64,000 bases of DNA from an uncultured Succinivibrionaceae bacterium (GTDB lineage: Bacteria > Pseudomonadota > Gammaproteobacteria > Enterobacterales > Succinivibrionaceae): positions 1 through 64,000 of the forward strand of contig CALXOV010000045.1 of the NCBI GenBank assembly GCA_944390105.1, written 5' to 3'. Below are positions 30,399-38,476 of this stretch, piece after piece. The translations under genes were made by a program, and so were the position numbers. How positions within the stretch are numbered: position 1 is the first letter of the stretch; every line of letters begins with the position of its first letter. A model generated the notes under the pieces. That model had not been told where the DNA came from. It ran no database searches and was given only the letters and a program-made list of their open reading frames with translations.

Positions 30399-31940
30399 TT
30401 ACTGCTTTCTGAACATTGCCAGCATACGGCGTGTTACCGCAAAGCCGCCGAAAATATTAATCGAGGCAATGAGCACGCCAATAAAGGCGAAGATGCTGAT
30501 AATAATGCTGCTGCCGGAGCTGATCTGTAGCACTGCGCCCACCACGATAATGCCGGAAATGGCATTAGTTACCGACATCAGCGGAGTATGCAGCGAATGG
30601 GTAACATTCCACACCACGTAATAACCGCACACGCAGGCTAAAACGAAGACGGTGAAATGCGGCAGGAACTTCTCTGGGGCAAACAGACCGATCAGCGCAA
30701 AGGCAATCACTAAGGCAGCCACGCAGGATACCTTAAGTTTCTTTGACACCTGACGCTGCTCGACTTTCTGCTGCGGTGCGGCTGCCGGCTTGGCTGCCGG
30801 AGCGGCGGATACGCTGATCTTAGGCGGCGGGAAGGTCACCTCACCATCCTTAGTCACCGTCATGTTGCGCAGCACCACATCCTCAAAGTCGATGTTGATC
30901 TGACCGTCCTTGTTCTTGCACAGCAACTTAGCTAAGTTGACTAAGTTGGTGCCATAGAGCTGTGAAGACTGTGCCGGCAGACGTGCCGCTAAATCAGAGT
31001 AGCCGATGATCTTGACGCCGTTGGCGGTAGTGGTGATCTTGCCTTCAACCGTAAGCTCGCAGTTGCCGCCGGTGGCAGAGGCTAAGTCCACAATCACCGA
31101 GCCTGACTTCATGCTCTCAACCATTTCCTTGGTGATGAGGCGCGGTGCCGGCTTACCCGGAATAGCAGCGGTGGTAATGATGATGTCCACTTCCTTGGCC
31201 TGCTTGGCAAACAGTTCCATTTCGGCCTTAATGAACTCATCGGACATGACCTTGGCATAACCGTCCGAGCTGCTGCCGTCTTCCTGCTTGAAGTCAAGCT
31301 TTAAGAACTCGCCGCCCATCGACTTAATCTGATCGGCAACTTCCAAACGAGTATCGAAGGCACGCACCACAGCACCTAAGGAGTGCGCCGCACCAATGGC
31401 GGCTAAACCGGCGACGCCGGCACCGATCACCAGCACTTTAGCCGGCGGCACTTTGCCGGCGGCCGTCACTTGACCGGTAAAGAAGCGCCCGAAGCAGTGA
31501 GCGGCTTCCACAACGGCACGGTAGCCGGAAATATTGGCGGTAGAGGACAGCGCGTCTAAAGCCTGGGCACGCGAAATACGCGGCACCATATCCATGGCCA
31601 GCACGTTGACTTTCTTCTCATTGAGCTTGGCCACTAAATCCGGATGTTGCGCCGGACGAATAAAGCTGACTAAAGTCTGTCCTTCCTTTAAATACCCCAC
31701 TTCATCATCATTCGGGGCATTGACCTTAAAGATAATCTCAGAGCTGTTCCAGACCTCACGGCCCTTCACAACCTTTGCACCGGCTGCGGCGTAGGCAGCA
31801 TCATCAAAGCTGGCCTCGGCACCTGCGTTGCTCTGAATTTGGACTTCAAAGCCCAACTTAATAAGCTTACCTACGGTGTCTGGAGTCGCTGCGACTCGAG
31901 TTTCACCGCGTAGGCTTTCCTTGGGAATACCTATGAGCAT
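30399..31940 (-). CDS. pntA: NAD(P) transhydrogenase subunit alpha
   Basis: NAD(H)-binding domain I plus a C-terminal membrane part (513 aa, E. coli 510). Begins M-L-I-G-I-P-K-E and shows the NAD site [11 protein letters not shown] near 172-182 and R-A-F-D-T-R; four hydrophobic segments occupy about 405-500. A Pro/Ala-rich linker ([11 protein letters not shown]) joins the parts at about 380-390. It is first in a pntA-pntB operon. Confidence 0.97.
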   Translation of the reverse strand: MLIGIPKESLRGETRVAATPDTVGKLIKLGFEVQIQSNAGAEASFDDAAYAAAGAKVVKGREVWNSSEIIFKVNAPNDDEVGYLKEGQTLVSFIRPAQHPDLVAKLNEKKVNVLAMDMVPRISRAQALDALSSTANISGYRAVVEAAHCFGRFFTGQVTAAGKVPPAKVLVIGAGVAGLAAIGAAHSLGAVVRAFDTRLEVADQIKSMGGEFLKLDFKQEDGSSSDGYAKVMSDEFIKAEMELFAKQAKEVDIIITTAAIPGKPAPRLITKEMVESMKSGSVIVDLASATGGNCELTVEGKITTTANGVKIIGYSDLAARLPAQSSQLYGTNLVNLAKLLCKNKDGQINIDFEDVVLRNMTVTKDGEVTFPPPKISVSAAPAAKPAAAPQQKVEQRQVSKKLKVSCVAALVIAFALIGLFAPEKFLPHFTVFVLACVCGYYVVWNVTHSLHTPLMSVTNAISGIIVVGAVLQISSGSSIIISIFAFIGVLIASINIFGGFAVTRRMLAMFRKQ

Positions 31941-32120
31941 GGCTGTTTCCTATTAGTTTTAATCACACCAAAAGTGTTTATACAAACGACAATTATAGCC
32001 ACACTCAATATTGAAAACAGGCAAACACGTCAAAATTGCTGAGCGCTTCAAAGAATTGCCGCACAATGACGGCACTTTTGCGCAAAAAAGACTCAAAAAG
32101 GCTTCATACCGCCATTTTGC

Positions 32121-32597
32121 TTACAGCAAGCAGCGCATCACTAGCGCATTTTCCGCTTCGCATCCCGGCAGCGCACGGTAGTACTTAATGCGCAGGCCAA
32201 CTTGCTCAAAGCCGTATTTGTGATACAGCGCTAAAGCCGGGGTATTGTGCTCACGCACCTCTAAATAACACGTCTGCGCCTGCCGCTGTCGACAGGCTTC
32301 AAGCAGCGCACCTAGCAACGCGCTGCCCAATCCCTGGCCCTGCAGTCTTCTGACGATGCCGATAGTATAAATTTCTGCCTCACCGGCAATCACCCGCGCA
32401 ATCGCAAATCCGGACAGTTCAGTTTTAACATACAGTCCTAAAATCACGCAGGTGTCGCAAAAACAGGTTTTAATTTGATCACAGCTCCACGGATCGGGCT
32501 GTGCTGACTGCTCAACGGCCACCATCGCCGCAAGCAACTCAGCATGTGGCTCAGTAAGCTTTACAATGCGCACCCCTCCGCGCCCCACTTGCATCAT
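32121..32597 (-). CDS. rimI: Ribosomal protein S18 alanine N-acetyltransferase
   Basis: GNAT-family acetyltransferase, 158 residues (E. coli 148). The acetyl-CoA loop reads R-R-L-Q-G-Q-G-L-G-S-A-L-L, followed by L-E-V-R-E-H-N-T-P-A-L-A-L-Y-x-K-Y-G-F, characteristic of RimI. Overlaps the end of the holD-like gene by 4 bp (start at 32597, holD stop at 32594), the same pairing as holD-rimI in E. coli. The first ten residues may be extra; a later start is possible. Confidence 0.92.
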   Translation of the reverse strand: MMQVGRGGVRIVKLTEPHAELLAAMVAVEQSAQPDPWSCDQIKTCFCDTCVILGLYVKTELSGFAIARVIAGEAEIYTIGIVRRLQGQGLGSALLGALLEACRQRQAQTCYLEVREHNTPALALYHKYGFEQVGLRIKYYRALPGCEAENALVMRCLL

Positions 32598-33250
32598 CGA
32601 GACTTAAGCTCCGTAAATTCACGCTGCAGGAAGGACCACAGGGCAGCTTTATTTTCATCGGGCAGAAAACACAGGCAACCCGGCGGCGGCATATCGCCTG
32701 CCGCTAAGAGCACGACCGCCGGAGGCTTGAGCGCCACATCAGGATTAAACTCCGCGGTCGCCACCCCTTTGCGCTGCAGGAACTGCTTTAAGCTTGCAAG
32801 ATAGGACAACTGCAACTTAGGGCTGATGTATAAAGTCATCGCCGCCGCGGACGATTCAACATCCCGCTGCGCCGCAGCGGGAGCCGGCGCATGCTGCGCT
32901 GCACCGCTAAGATCCGCAAGGGGCGGCGGTGTAGACGGCGTATTAACCTCCCCCGCACCGTGAGTTGCAGCTAAACTGCGTTGCTCGCGCTGCGCTTGGG
33001 CTGCCAGCGCCCCGGAGACGATGCTCGCCGCTGCCGCTTTAAGCTCAGCACTGGCCGCAAGCTGCGGGTGCGCCGCGGCATCAGTCGCCGGCGGCACCGC
33101 GGACCCTGGCTCCGTCAGCGGCAGTTGCTCCTTTGGCTGCGTCGTCTGCGCAGATGCAAAATAAACCTGACAGATATCCTGCGGCGCGGCATGCTCCGGT
33201 ACTATCCCCGGACGCAGCCGCCACAGCGTACGCTCAGCGCCAACAGACAT
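32594..33250 (-). CDS. holD: DNA polymerase III psi subunit (HolD) with a long low-complexity insert
   Basis: Psi links the clamp loader to chi/SSB. The N-terminus L-W-R-L-R-P-G matches the W-x-L-R-R-P-G motif of HolD, and the C-terminus (about 138-218) has the compact alpha/beta pattern with a final K-A-A-L-W-S-F-L-Q-R-E-F like E. coli A-A-L-W-Q-Q-I. Between them about 80 residues (roughly 45-130) are Ala/Pro/Gln-rich and probably disordered. The first ~13 residues of E. coli psi (the chi-binding part) are missing or short. Position upstream of rimI supports the call. Total 218 aa against 137 in E. coli. Confidence 0.72.
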   Translation of the reverse strand: MSVGAERTLWRLRPGIVPEHAAPQDICQVYFASAQTTQPKEQLPLTEPGSAVPPATDAAAHPQLAASAELKAAAASIVSGALAAQAQREQRSLAATHGAGEVNTPSTPPPLADLSGAAQHAPAPAAAQRDVESSAAAMTLYISPKLQLSYLASLKQFLQRKGVATAEFNPDVALKPPAVVLLAAGDMPPPGCLCFLPDENKAALWSFLQREFTELKSR

Positions 33251-33271
33251 CAGTACCCCCTGACTACAGCA

Positions 33272-33652
33272 TTATTTTTTCAGCGGCAAAATCTCAATCC
33301 AGTAATCGTCCGGATCATGGATGAAATACAGCCCCATCTTAGTGTTTTCATAACAGATGCAGCCCATCTGCTGATGGAAGTCATGCACCTGCTGATAATC
33401 CTCGGCCACGCGCACGCACAGATGACTCTCATTATCGCCAAGCTCATACGCGCCCGCTTTATCACGCAGATAAGTCAGCTCAAGACAGAAGTCTGTCTGC
33501 CCATCGCCTAAATACACTAAGGTAAAAGAGCCGTCTTCGGCCTGTTTGCGTCTAATTTCACGCAAGCCTAAAGCCTGCTGATAAAAAGCAATGCTCTTAT
33601 CTAAATCTGTAACATTAATATTGAAGTGATCAAAACGTGCACTTACCTGCAT
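33272..33652 (-). CDS. gloA: Lactoylglutathione lyase (glyoxalase I)
   Basis: VOC-superfamily enzyme that converts the methylglyoxal-glutathione adduct to S-lactoylglutathione. The 126 residues hold two beta-alpha-beta-beta-beta modules with metal ligands H9, E58, H77 and E120 (D-H-F-N-I, C-L-E-L, S-H-L-C, W-I-E-I-L). Short relative to E. coli GloA (135) but complete. Lies 21 bp before the holD gene. Confidence 0.88.
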   Translation of the reverse strand: MQVSARFDHFNINVTDLDKSIAFYQQALGLREIRRKQAEDGSFTLVYLGDGQTDFCLELTYLRDKAGAYELGDNESHLCVRVAEDYQQVHDFHQQMGCICYENTKMGLYFIHDPDDYWIEILPLKK

Positions 33653-33702
33653 ACTTGCTTTCCTTCTATGTTAAGCCGCCGCCTTGCGGCAATAAATTAA
33701 CC

Positions 33703-34434
33703 TTAAGCGAGCGTAAAGCGCTGGCCACGCTGCGTAATTTCCAAAAGTGATGCACCATGAGCTGCGGCAGCGGCTTTAAACGCCAGCGCCTGCGCGTAAT
33801 TTTCATCAAAATGCATCGGCGCAAAATAGCGGCAGGCAATCGCCGCCACAAATTGCTGCGCTCCGCGCAGATAGTCGCTCCCCAACCGCGGATCAGTCGG
33901 GAACATGGCTACATCCAGCGACGGCACTTCCGCTTGAATTTTCTTGAGCACAGTAAGATAAGCCTTTTGCGCCGCTGCCGCTTCCGCCGGAGTGCTTTCA
34001 TCCTGCCAATGCCAATTATTGAGATCACCGGCATGAAACAGCTTTAAACCAGCAACTTCCAGATAGAACGATATTCCGCAGTCCGTGGAATCATAGGCGC
34101 GGATTTTAAGCTCATCGTCAGCATATTCATCCCCCGGACTTAAAAAGGCTATATCATCGATAGGCAGCCATTTGCGGCGACGTTTGTAAATATCTTTTGA
34201 GAAGACGAAGCGCACATCGGCCTTGCTCTCGGCGAAGCTGAAGACCTCGGGATTGAAATGATCGGCATGGAAGTGACTGGCCAAAATATACAAAGGTCCC
34301 GGGCGCTGTAGGAGCTCAGCATGGACAAAGCCCCGATCTTCCCCCGCGCTGTCGGCATAATAATCAATCAGCACGCTGCACGCGTCAAAACACAGCGCAA
34401 AGCCGCTGTGATACAGGTACACCAGATTAAACAC
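33703..34434 (-). CDS. Metallo-beta-lactamase-fold hydrolase
   Basis: The 243-residue protein carries the zinc motif H-F-H-A-D-H at 54-59 and a downstream H-A-G-D-L-N, consistent with an UlaG/RomA-like MBL-fold hydrolase. No signal peptide. It lies 50 bp upstream of gloA on the same strand, possibly one transcription unit. Substrate unknown. Confidence 0.85.
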   Translation of the reverse strand: MFNLVYLYHSGFALCFDACSVLIDYYADSAGEDRGFVHAELLQRPGPLYILASHFHADHFNPEVFSFAESKADVRFVFSKDIYKRRRKWLPIDDIAFLSPGDEYADDELKIRAYDSTDCGISFYLEVAGLKLFHAGDLNNWHWQDESTPAEAAAAQKAYLTVLKKIQAEVPSLDVAMFPTDPRLGSDYLRGAQQFVAAIACRYFAPMHFDENYAQALAFKAAAAAHGASLLEITQRGQRFTLA

Positions 34435-34615
34435 CCTTGCTGCGTCCCCAGATAAGATTAATGATAGCTAACATTGTAGGGCAGAACTTATAGCAAGGCA
34501 AAACGTGTGGCTTCATGCTGCTGCTTGAACCAGCAAAAACCCAAACAGCGGACACTATACAAGCGAGTGACTACGGCTTCATTGCTCAATGGGAATTAGA
34601 GGAAGTGTTCGCAGA

Positions 34616-34691
34616 TGGCAGGAGCAGAAGGACTCGAACCCTCAACCGTCGGTTTTGGAGACCGCTGTTCTACCATTAGAACTATGCTCCT
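34616..34691 (-). tRNA. trpT: tRNA-Trp (CCA)
   Basis: Minus-strand sequence folds as a 76-nt cloverleaf: acceptor AGGAGCA/TGCTCCT, discriminator G and an encoded CCA end. The anticodon loop CTCCAAA gives anticodon CCA. The T-arm has GGTTCGAGTCC-type loop bases. Solitary, between the MBL gene and pyrB. Confidence 0.95.
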
Positions 34692-34837
34692 GCAGAACAA
34701 CGGCGCATATTATCCACATTTTTACCCCGACTGTAAAGCTTTTTTTACAATTTAGCAGTTAACAAAATTAATTCATTGTTATAAATAATTTAAATATTAT
34801 AAATTTATAATATTTAACACAAAAACCCAGTGCCGGC

Positions 34838-34866
34838 TGGCGATGGAGGGAGCATTTCTGTATAAT
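34838..34866 (+). promoter_or_regulatory. Candidate pyrB promoter
   Basis: A perfect -10 TATAAT at 34861-34866 lies 17 bp after TGGCGA (34838-34843), a weak -35. It is 97 bp upstream of the pyrB start and precedes a leader with a stable hairpin. Confidence 0.5.
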
Positions 34867-34871
34867 AAAGT

Positions 34872-34906
34872 CTTCAGGAACTGCCTAAAAGCTCAGCTTC
34901 CTGAAG
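34872..34906 (+). promoter_or_regulatory. Hairpin in the pyrBI leader
   Basis: CTTCAGGAA (34872-34880) and TTCCTGAAG (34898-34906) form a 9-bp stem with a 17-nt loop within about 10 nt of the predicted transcription start. No T-run follows it and no pyrL-like leader peptide was recognised, so classic pyrBI attenuation is not evident. It could affect RNA stability or UTP-sensitive initiation. Confidence 0.4.
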
Positions 34907-34963
34907 CCAGCCTCTGCGTCAGTTCCCTGTAGTAGTCATCTCACCTAGCACAAGGGAAAAAGC

Positions 34964-35887
34964 ATGACCAATCCTCTCTTTCAAAAGGACATTATCTCCA
35001 TCTCCGAGTTTACCCGCGAGCATATTGAGCTCGTGCTGCAGACCGCCCGTGAATTAAAAGAGCATCCGCGCGACGATCTGCTCAAAGGCAAACTTATCGG
35101 CGTGACTTTCTTTGAGGGCTCAACCCGCACCCGCCTATCATTCGAGACTGCAATTAACCGTTTGGGCGGACGCGTAATCGGCTTTGCCGATGCCAGCAAT
35201 ACCTCGCTGGGCAAAAAAGGTGAAACTTTAGCCGACAGCATCCGCATTATTACTTCCTATACCGATGCTTTAGTGATGCGTCATCACATGGAAGGCGCAG
35301 CCCGTCTGGCCGCCGACATCTCTCCGGTACCGGTGATCAATGCCGGTGACGGCGCTAATCAGCATCCCTCGCAGACCCTGCTTGACCTGTTTACCATCTA
35401 CGAAACGCAGCATCATTTAGATGAGATTAAAATCGCTTTCGTCGGCGACTTAAAGTACGGCCGTACGGTACATTCACTGGCCGAAGCGCTGTCGCTGTAC
35501 AATGCGCGCATCTACTTAGTCTCGCCTGAGTCGCTAGCTATGCCGCAGTACATTCTCGATCATTTAAGCGCGCACAATATTAAGTTTTCCGTGCATCCGA
35601 CCATTGAGGAAGTGATCCCGGAAGTCGATATCCTCTACATGACGCGGGTACAGAAAGAACGCTTCGATGAAACGGAATATCAGCATCTGCGCTCTAAGTA
35701 CATCTTAAACGCCGCCATGCTGACTGAAGCTAAATCCAATATGAAGATCCTGCATCCGCTGCCGCGCATTGATGAGATCACCTTAGACGTGGATGCTTCA
35801 CCACACGCCTATTACTTCAAGCAGGCCGCCAACGGCGTTTATGCTCGTCAGGCGCTCTTGTCCTTAGTCTTAAACAAGGAGATTTAA
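34964..35887 (+). CDS. pyrB: Aspartate carbamoyltransferase catalytic subunit
   Basis: First committed step of pyrimidine synthesis. The 307 residues (E. coli 311) include the carbamoyl-phosphate site S-T-R-T-R at 53-57, the flexible-loop lysine in [15 protein letters not shown], and M-T-R-V-Q-K-E-R-F. Start has AAGGGAAA upstream. It is followed one base later by pyrI, giving the ATCase holoenzyme operon. Confidence 0.98.
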   Translation: MTNPLFQKDIISISEFTREHIELVLQTARELKEHPRDDLLKGKLIGVTFFEGSTRTRLSFETAINRLGGRVIGFADASNTSLGKKGETLADSIRIITSYTDALVMRHHMEGAARLAADISPVPVINAGDGANQHPSQTLLDLFTIYETQHHLDEIKIAFVGDLKYGRTVHSLAEALSLYNARIYLVSPESLAMPQYILDHLSAHNIKFSVHPTIEEVIPEVDILYMTRVQKERFDETEYQHLRSKYILNAAMLTEAKSNMKILHPLPRIDEITLDVDASPHAYYFKQAANGVYARQALLSLVLNKEI

Positions 35888-35888
35888 C

Positions 35889-36389
35889 ATGACCGACACG
35901 CAGATTTCTCAGGACAAGCGTTTAGTTGAAGCCATTGCCAACGGCACCGTGATCGATCACATTGCCCCGGGTCAGGCCATGAATATCCTGCGGCTGTTCA
36001 AATTCTTAGGCAAGGGCAAGAAAAACCGCATGACGGTGGGCTTTAACCTAAGATCCGGCGACATGCAGTGCAAGGACATCATTAAGATTGAAAATGTCAC
36101 CTTCTCGCCGACGGAAACAGAGCAGCTGGCGATTTTAGCGCCCAATGCCACCATCAATCAGATTGCCAATTATAAAGTGGTGGATAAATACAAGCTGCGC
36201 CTGCCGCCGGAAATCATCGGCGCCTTCACCTGCCCCAACAGCAACTGCATTACCCATGTTGAGCAGGATGCTACCCCGCGTTTTAAAGTCAGTAAGCTGC
36301 CCAATGGGCAAGTCATGCTGCGCTGCCATTACTGCGAGCGCGTCTTTGAGCGTGAGGTCATTTTAAAGACCAACGGCTTAGAGTCCTAA
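35889..36389 (+). CDS. pyrI: Aspartate carbamoyltransferase regulatory subunit
   Basis: Binds nucleotide effectors (ATP, CTP, UTP in E. coli) and holds catalytic trimers together through a zinc site. Zinc cysteines are C115, C120, C146 and C149 (C-P-N-S-N-C and C-H-Y-C). Length is 166 (E. coli 153) with an extended C-terminus. The allosteric domain starts near residue 10 (R-L-V-E-A-I-A-N-G-T-V-I-D-H-I). Follows pyrB directly. Confidence 0.97.
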   Translation: MTDTQISQDKRLVEAIANGTVIDHIAPGQAMNILRLFKFLGKGKKNRMTVGFNLRSGDMQCKDIIKIENVTFSPTETEQLAILAPNATINQIANYKVVDKYKLRLPPEIIGAFTCPNSNCITHVEQDATPRFKVSKLPNGQVMLRCHYCERVFEREVILKTNGLES

Positions 36390-36417
36390 GCGTCGCTATC
36401 TTTTGCAGCAAAGCTGC

Positions 36418-36443
36418 GCCTGCCCGCGGCCTTACGGGCAGGC
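36418..36443 (+). terminator. Terminator-like hairpin after pyrI
   Basis: GCCTGCCCG (36418-36426) and CGGGCAGGC (36435-36443) form a 9-bp stem with an 8-nt loop, followed by CTAAACCTATTTT. The T-run is displaced, so termination is probable rather than certain. Confidence 0.6.
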
Positions 36444-36500
36444 CTAAACCTATTTTGCTATCGATTGTAAGCAAGGGCGCGCAAGCAGGCACGCAGCCCG

Positions 36501-37013
36501 TTAGGCTTGGTAGCAAGTCAGCTCAGTAAGCGCCTTACGCTTATCGTGCAGCTGCACTTTATCCTCGGCACTCGGGTCGGCATGCCCCAGCGCTAAGATA
36601 AGCTGCGGATGTTCGTTGTCCGGCAGCTTGAGCGCGCATCTTAACGGATCAAGCTTAATCGCGCCAATAATGCAGCTGGACAAATCCAGCGCCGCAGCCA
36701 TCAGTGCCATGTGATCAATCGCAATCGCTGCATCAGCCAGTGCAAAATTCTCCCCATCATGGCGGCGCACCCAAGCTTTATCATCTTCGGTGCACAGCAA
36801 AATAGCCAGCGGCGCATTGTACAGCCACGCGCAGGCGCGGGCCTGTTCTAAAGCCGCGCCCTGCAGCACGTGCAGCTTCAAAGGCTGCAGATTACATGCC
36901 GAAGGCGCTAACTGCGCCGCCTGCAAAATAAGCTGCAGCTGCTCGGTATTGACCGCATCGGGCAGAAAAGCACGGCAAGAACGGCGTTTTTTAACCAAAG
37001 CTAAGAAATCCAT
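36501..37013 (-). CDS. Nitroreductase-family protein
   Basis: FMN-dependent NAD(P)H oxidoreductase fold, 170 residues. The N-terminal R-R-S-C-R-A-F pattern and the central A-P-S-A-C-N-L-Q-P segment correspond to FMN-binding regions, and the G-A-I-K-L-D pattern lies in the second half. GAGGAG precedes the ATG at 37013; an upstream in-frame ATG at 37076 would translate part of a non-coding repeat element and is rejected. Substrate unknown. The promoter region holds one copy of a dispersed hairpin element. Confidence 0.85.
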   Translation of the reverse strand: MDFLALVKKRRSCRAFLPDAVNTEQLQLILQAAQLAPSACNLQPLKLHVLQGAALEQARACAWLYNAPLAILLCTEDDKAWVRRHDGENFALADAAIAIDHMALMAAALDLSSCIIGAIKLDPLRCALKLPDNEHPQLILALGHADPSAEDKVQLHDKRKALTELTCYQA

Positions 37014-37043
37014 AAACACTCCTCGTAAGCAATAAGCTGAGAA

Positions 37044-37089
37044 TGAACTACCCCACGCACACATGTGGAAATTCACGGATTTTAGTTAA
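37044..37089 (-). repeat. Dispersed hairpin element, copy A (IS605 right-end-like)
   Basis: On the minus strand it reads TAACTAAAATCC, then GTGAATTTCC, then GTGGGGTAGTTCA. It matches copies at 40501-40547 (plus) and 54052-54096 (minus) over about 45 bp. The inverted repeat near the end resembles right ends of IS200/IS605 elements. It lies 31 bp upstream of the nitroreductase start, so it may form part of that promoter or 5' UTR. No transposase is next to it. Confidence 0.5.
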
Positions 37090-37193
37090 AGCTTAGCATA
37101 CTGCAACCAAAGTAAACGGCACCTTAACGTAAAGTTCCGCTGCCGCTTCATAGGAGAATACTAAACCGTTTACTGCAGTTGCCGTGGCTGGGA

Positions 37194-38192
37194 TTAGCCT
37201 ACAAACGGCACCACATCCTTAACCGCATCTGCCAAGGAAATCACCGTATCGTCGTGATCAATATCCAAAAGATCGTAGCAGTCATGCCCCATGTCAAGCT
37301 CCTTCATGTAGGTTAGCTGGCGCAGACCGTGTCGGCTTTCAATGCGCTCAACTAAATCATGATGCTCCGCCGGCTTTAACGCATACACTAAATCCACGGA
37401 GGCCTGATCTACCGCTAAAATATCAGTGGAAGCCACGATGCCGATATTCGGTGTCACCACCGGGGCCGCCGCCGTGCCTTCGCAATCGCAGGATACCGAC
37501 ATGTTGCGCAGCACATTGATGTAAGTAATATGCCCGGCAAAATGATCGGCTACCGCTTTAGCCGATTCAGTCATGCGCTCCATAAACTCTTCTTTATCAA
37601 TATCCCATTGTCCCGGATGCTCGCCCTGATGAATCTGTTTTTTACCGATGCGCCCGTCAGCGCAACCGATACCAATATTTTTTACCGATCCGCCAAAGCC
37701 TCCGCAAACATGCCCTTTAAAATGCGTCAGCACCAGTAAAGAATCATAATTGAGCAAATGGCTGCCCATGGATACGCACGTAAACCATTTGCCATGCTGT
37801 ACTGGAAAATCCGCCGTACCGTCTTCGTCTAAAATATCAACGGTACAGAAATTCCAACCATTTACCGCCAAAGTCTGACGATGCTGCGCGGTAGTATAGC
37901 GATCGCCCTCATAAAAGGTATTGGTCTCCACGATGCTCGCCTGCGGCAGCTCTTGCGCAAGCAGCTGCTGTACCCACGGCCGCGGGATAATATTAGGGCC
38001 GTGCGGCTCACCGGTGTGCAGCTTAACCGCAATTCGTCCGCTCAGCGGGGCTTTGACTTTATTGAAGATGCGCTGCAGGCCGTCAGCTGACAGATCTTTT
38101 GTGAAATAAACCTGGGCTTTAGCGCCACTGCGCTCAGACGGGGCAATATAATGATCACCACCCTTGCCAGCAACTGGTCTTAATGTACGCAT
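37194..38192 (-). CDS. DUF362-domain protein
   Basis: A 332-residue cytoplasmic protein with the DUF362 pattern: V-A-V-K-L-H-T-G-E near residue 54, then N-T-F-Y-E-G-D-R-Y-T-T, then T-H-F-K-G-H-x-C-G-G-F-G-G-S-V-K-N-I-G-I-G. The ferredoxin-like 4Fe-4S domain that often follows DUF362 is absent, although isolated cysteines (C-D-C) occur. Function unknown. Monocistronic, flanked by a 284-bp gap. Confidence 0.8.
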   Translation of the reverse strand: MRTLRPVAGKGGDHYIAPSERSGAKAQVYFTKDLSADGLQRIFNKVKAPLSGRIAVKLHTGEPHGPNIIPRPWVQQLLAQELPQASIVETNTFYEGDRYTTAQHRQTLAVNGWNFCTVDILDEDGTADFPVQHGKWFTCVSMGSHLLNYDSLLVLTHFKGHVCGGFGGSVKNIGIGCADGRIGKKQIHQGEHPGQWDIDKEEFMERMTESAKAVADHFAGHITYINVLRNMSVSCDCEGTAAAPVVTPNIGIVASTDILAVDQASVDLVYALKPAEHHDLVERIESRHGLRQLTYMKELDMGHDCYDLLDIDHDDTVISLADAVKDVVPFVG

Positions 38193-38476
38193 TTCTTGTT
38201 CCTTTTAGATGTTTTACCGCCGCGGCCACGGCTTAAAATTACTATACTCTCAAATCCGGCAACGCCAACTGCCGCGCTGCGCATTTTGTGCCGCAAGTAG
38301 CATTCAGCCAAGCTACTCAGTTATCATCAGGCAGCGCTTGGCACCTGTAGCCTAACCCTGTATTCTAGCTGCCATCAGACAGCGGCAGTTGGCCCAAAAA
38401 CAGCAATCTTAAGCCCAATGCTCGCTCCCTAAGTCATAAGATAAGGTGGCAACTTCGCCTAAAGGTGCCTTGGGCT
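38193..38476. other. 284-bp gap with a long inverted repeat
   Basis: No gene is supported. CCAACTGCCGC (38265-38275) and GCGGCAGTTGG (38382-38392) are perfect complements 106 nt apart, and CATCAGGCAGC/CATCAGACAGC repeat once inside. On the minus strand this lies downstream of the RlmD-type gene and upstream of the DUF362 gene. Confidence 0.35.

Noticed and set aside
36996-37090. Upstream ATG at 37076 for the nitroreductase
   Set aside because: The additional 21 residues are encoded by the repeated hairpin element and the closer ATG has GAGGAG.
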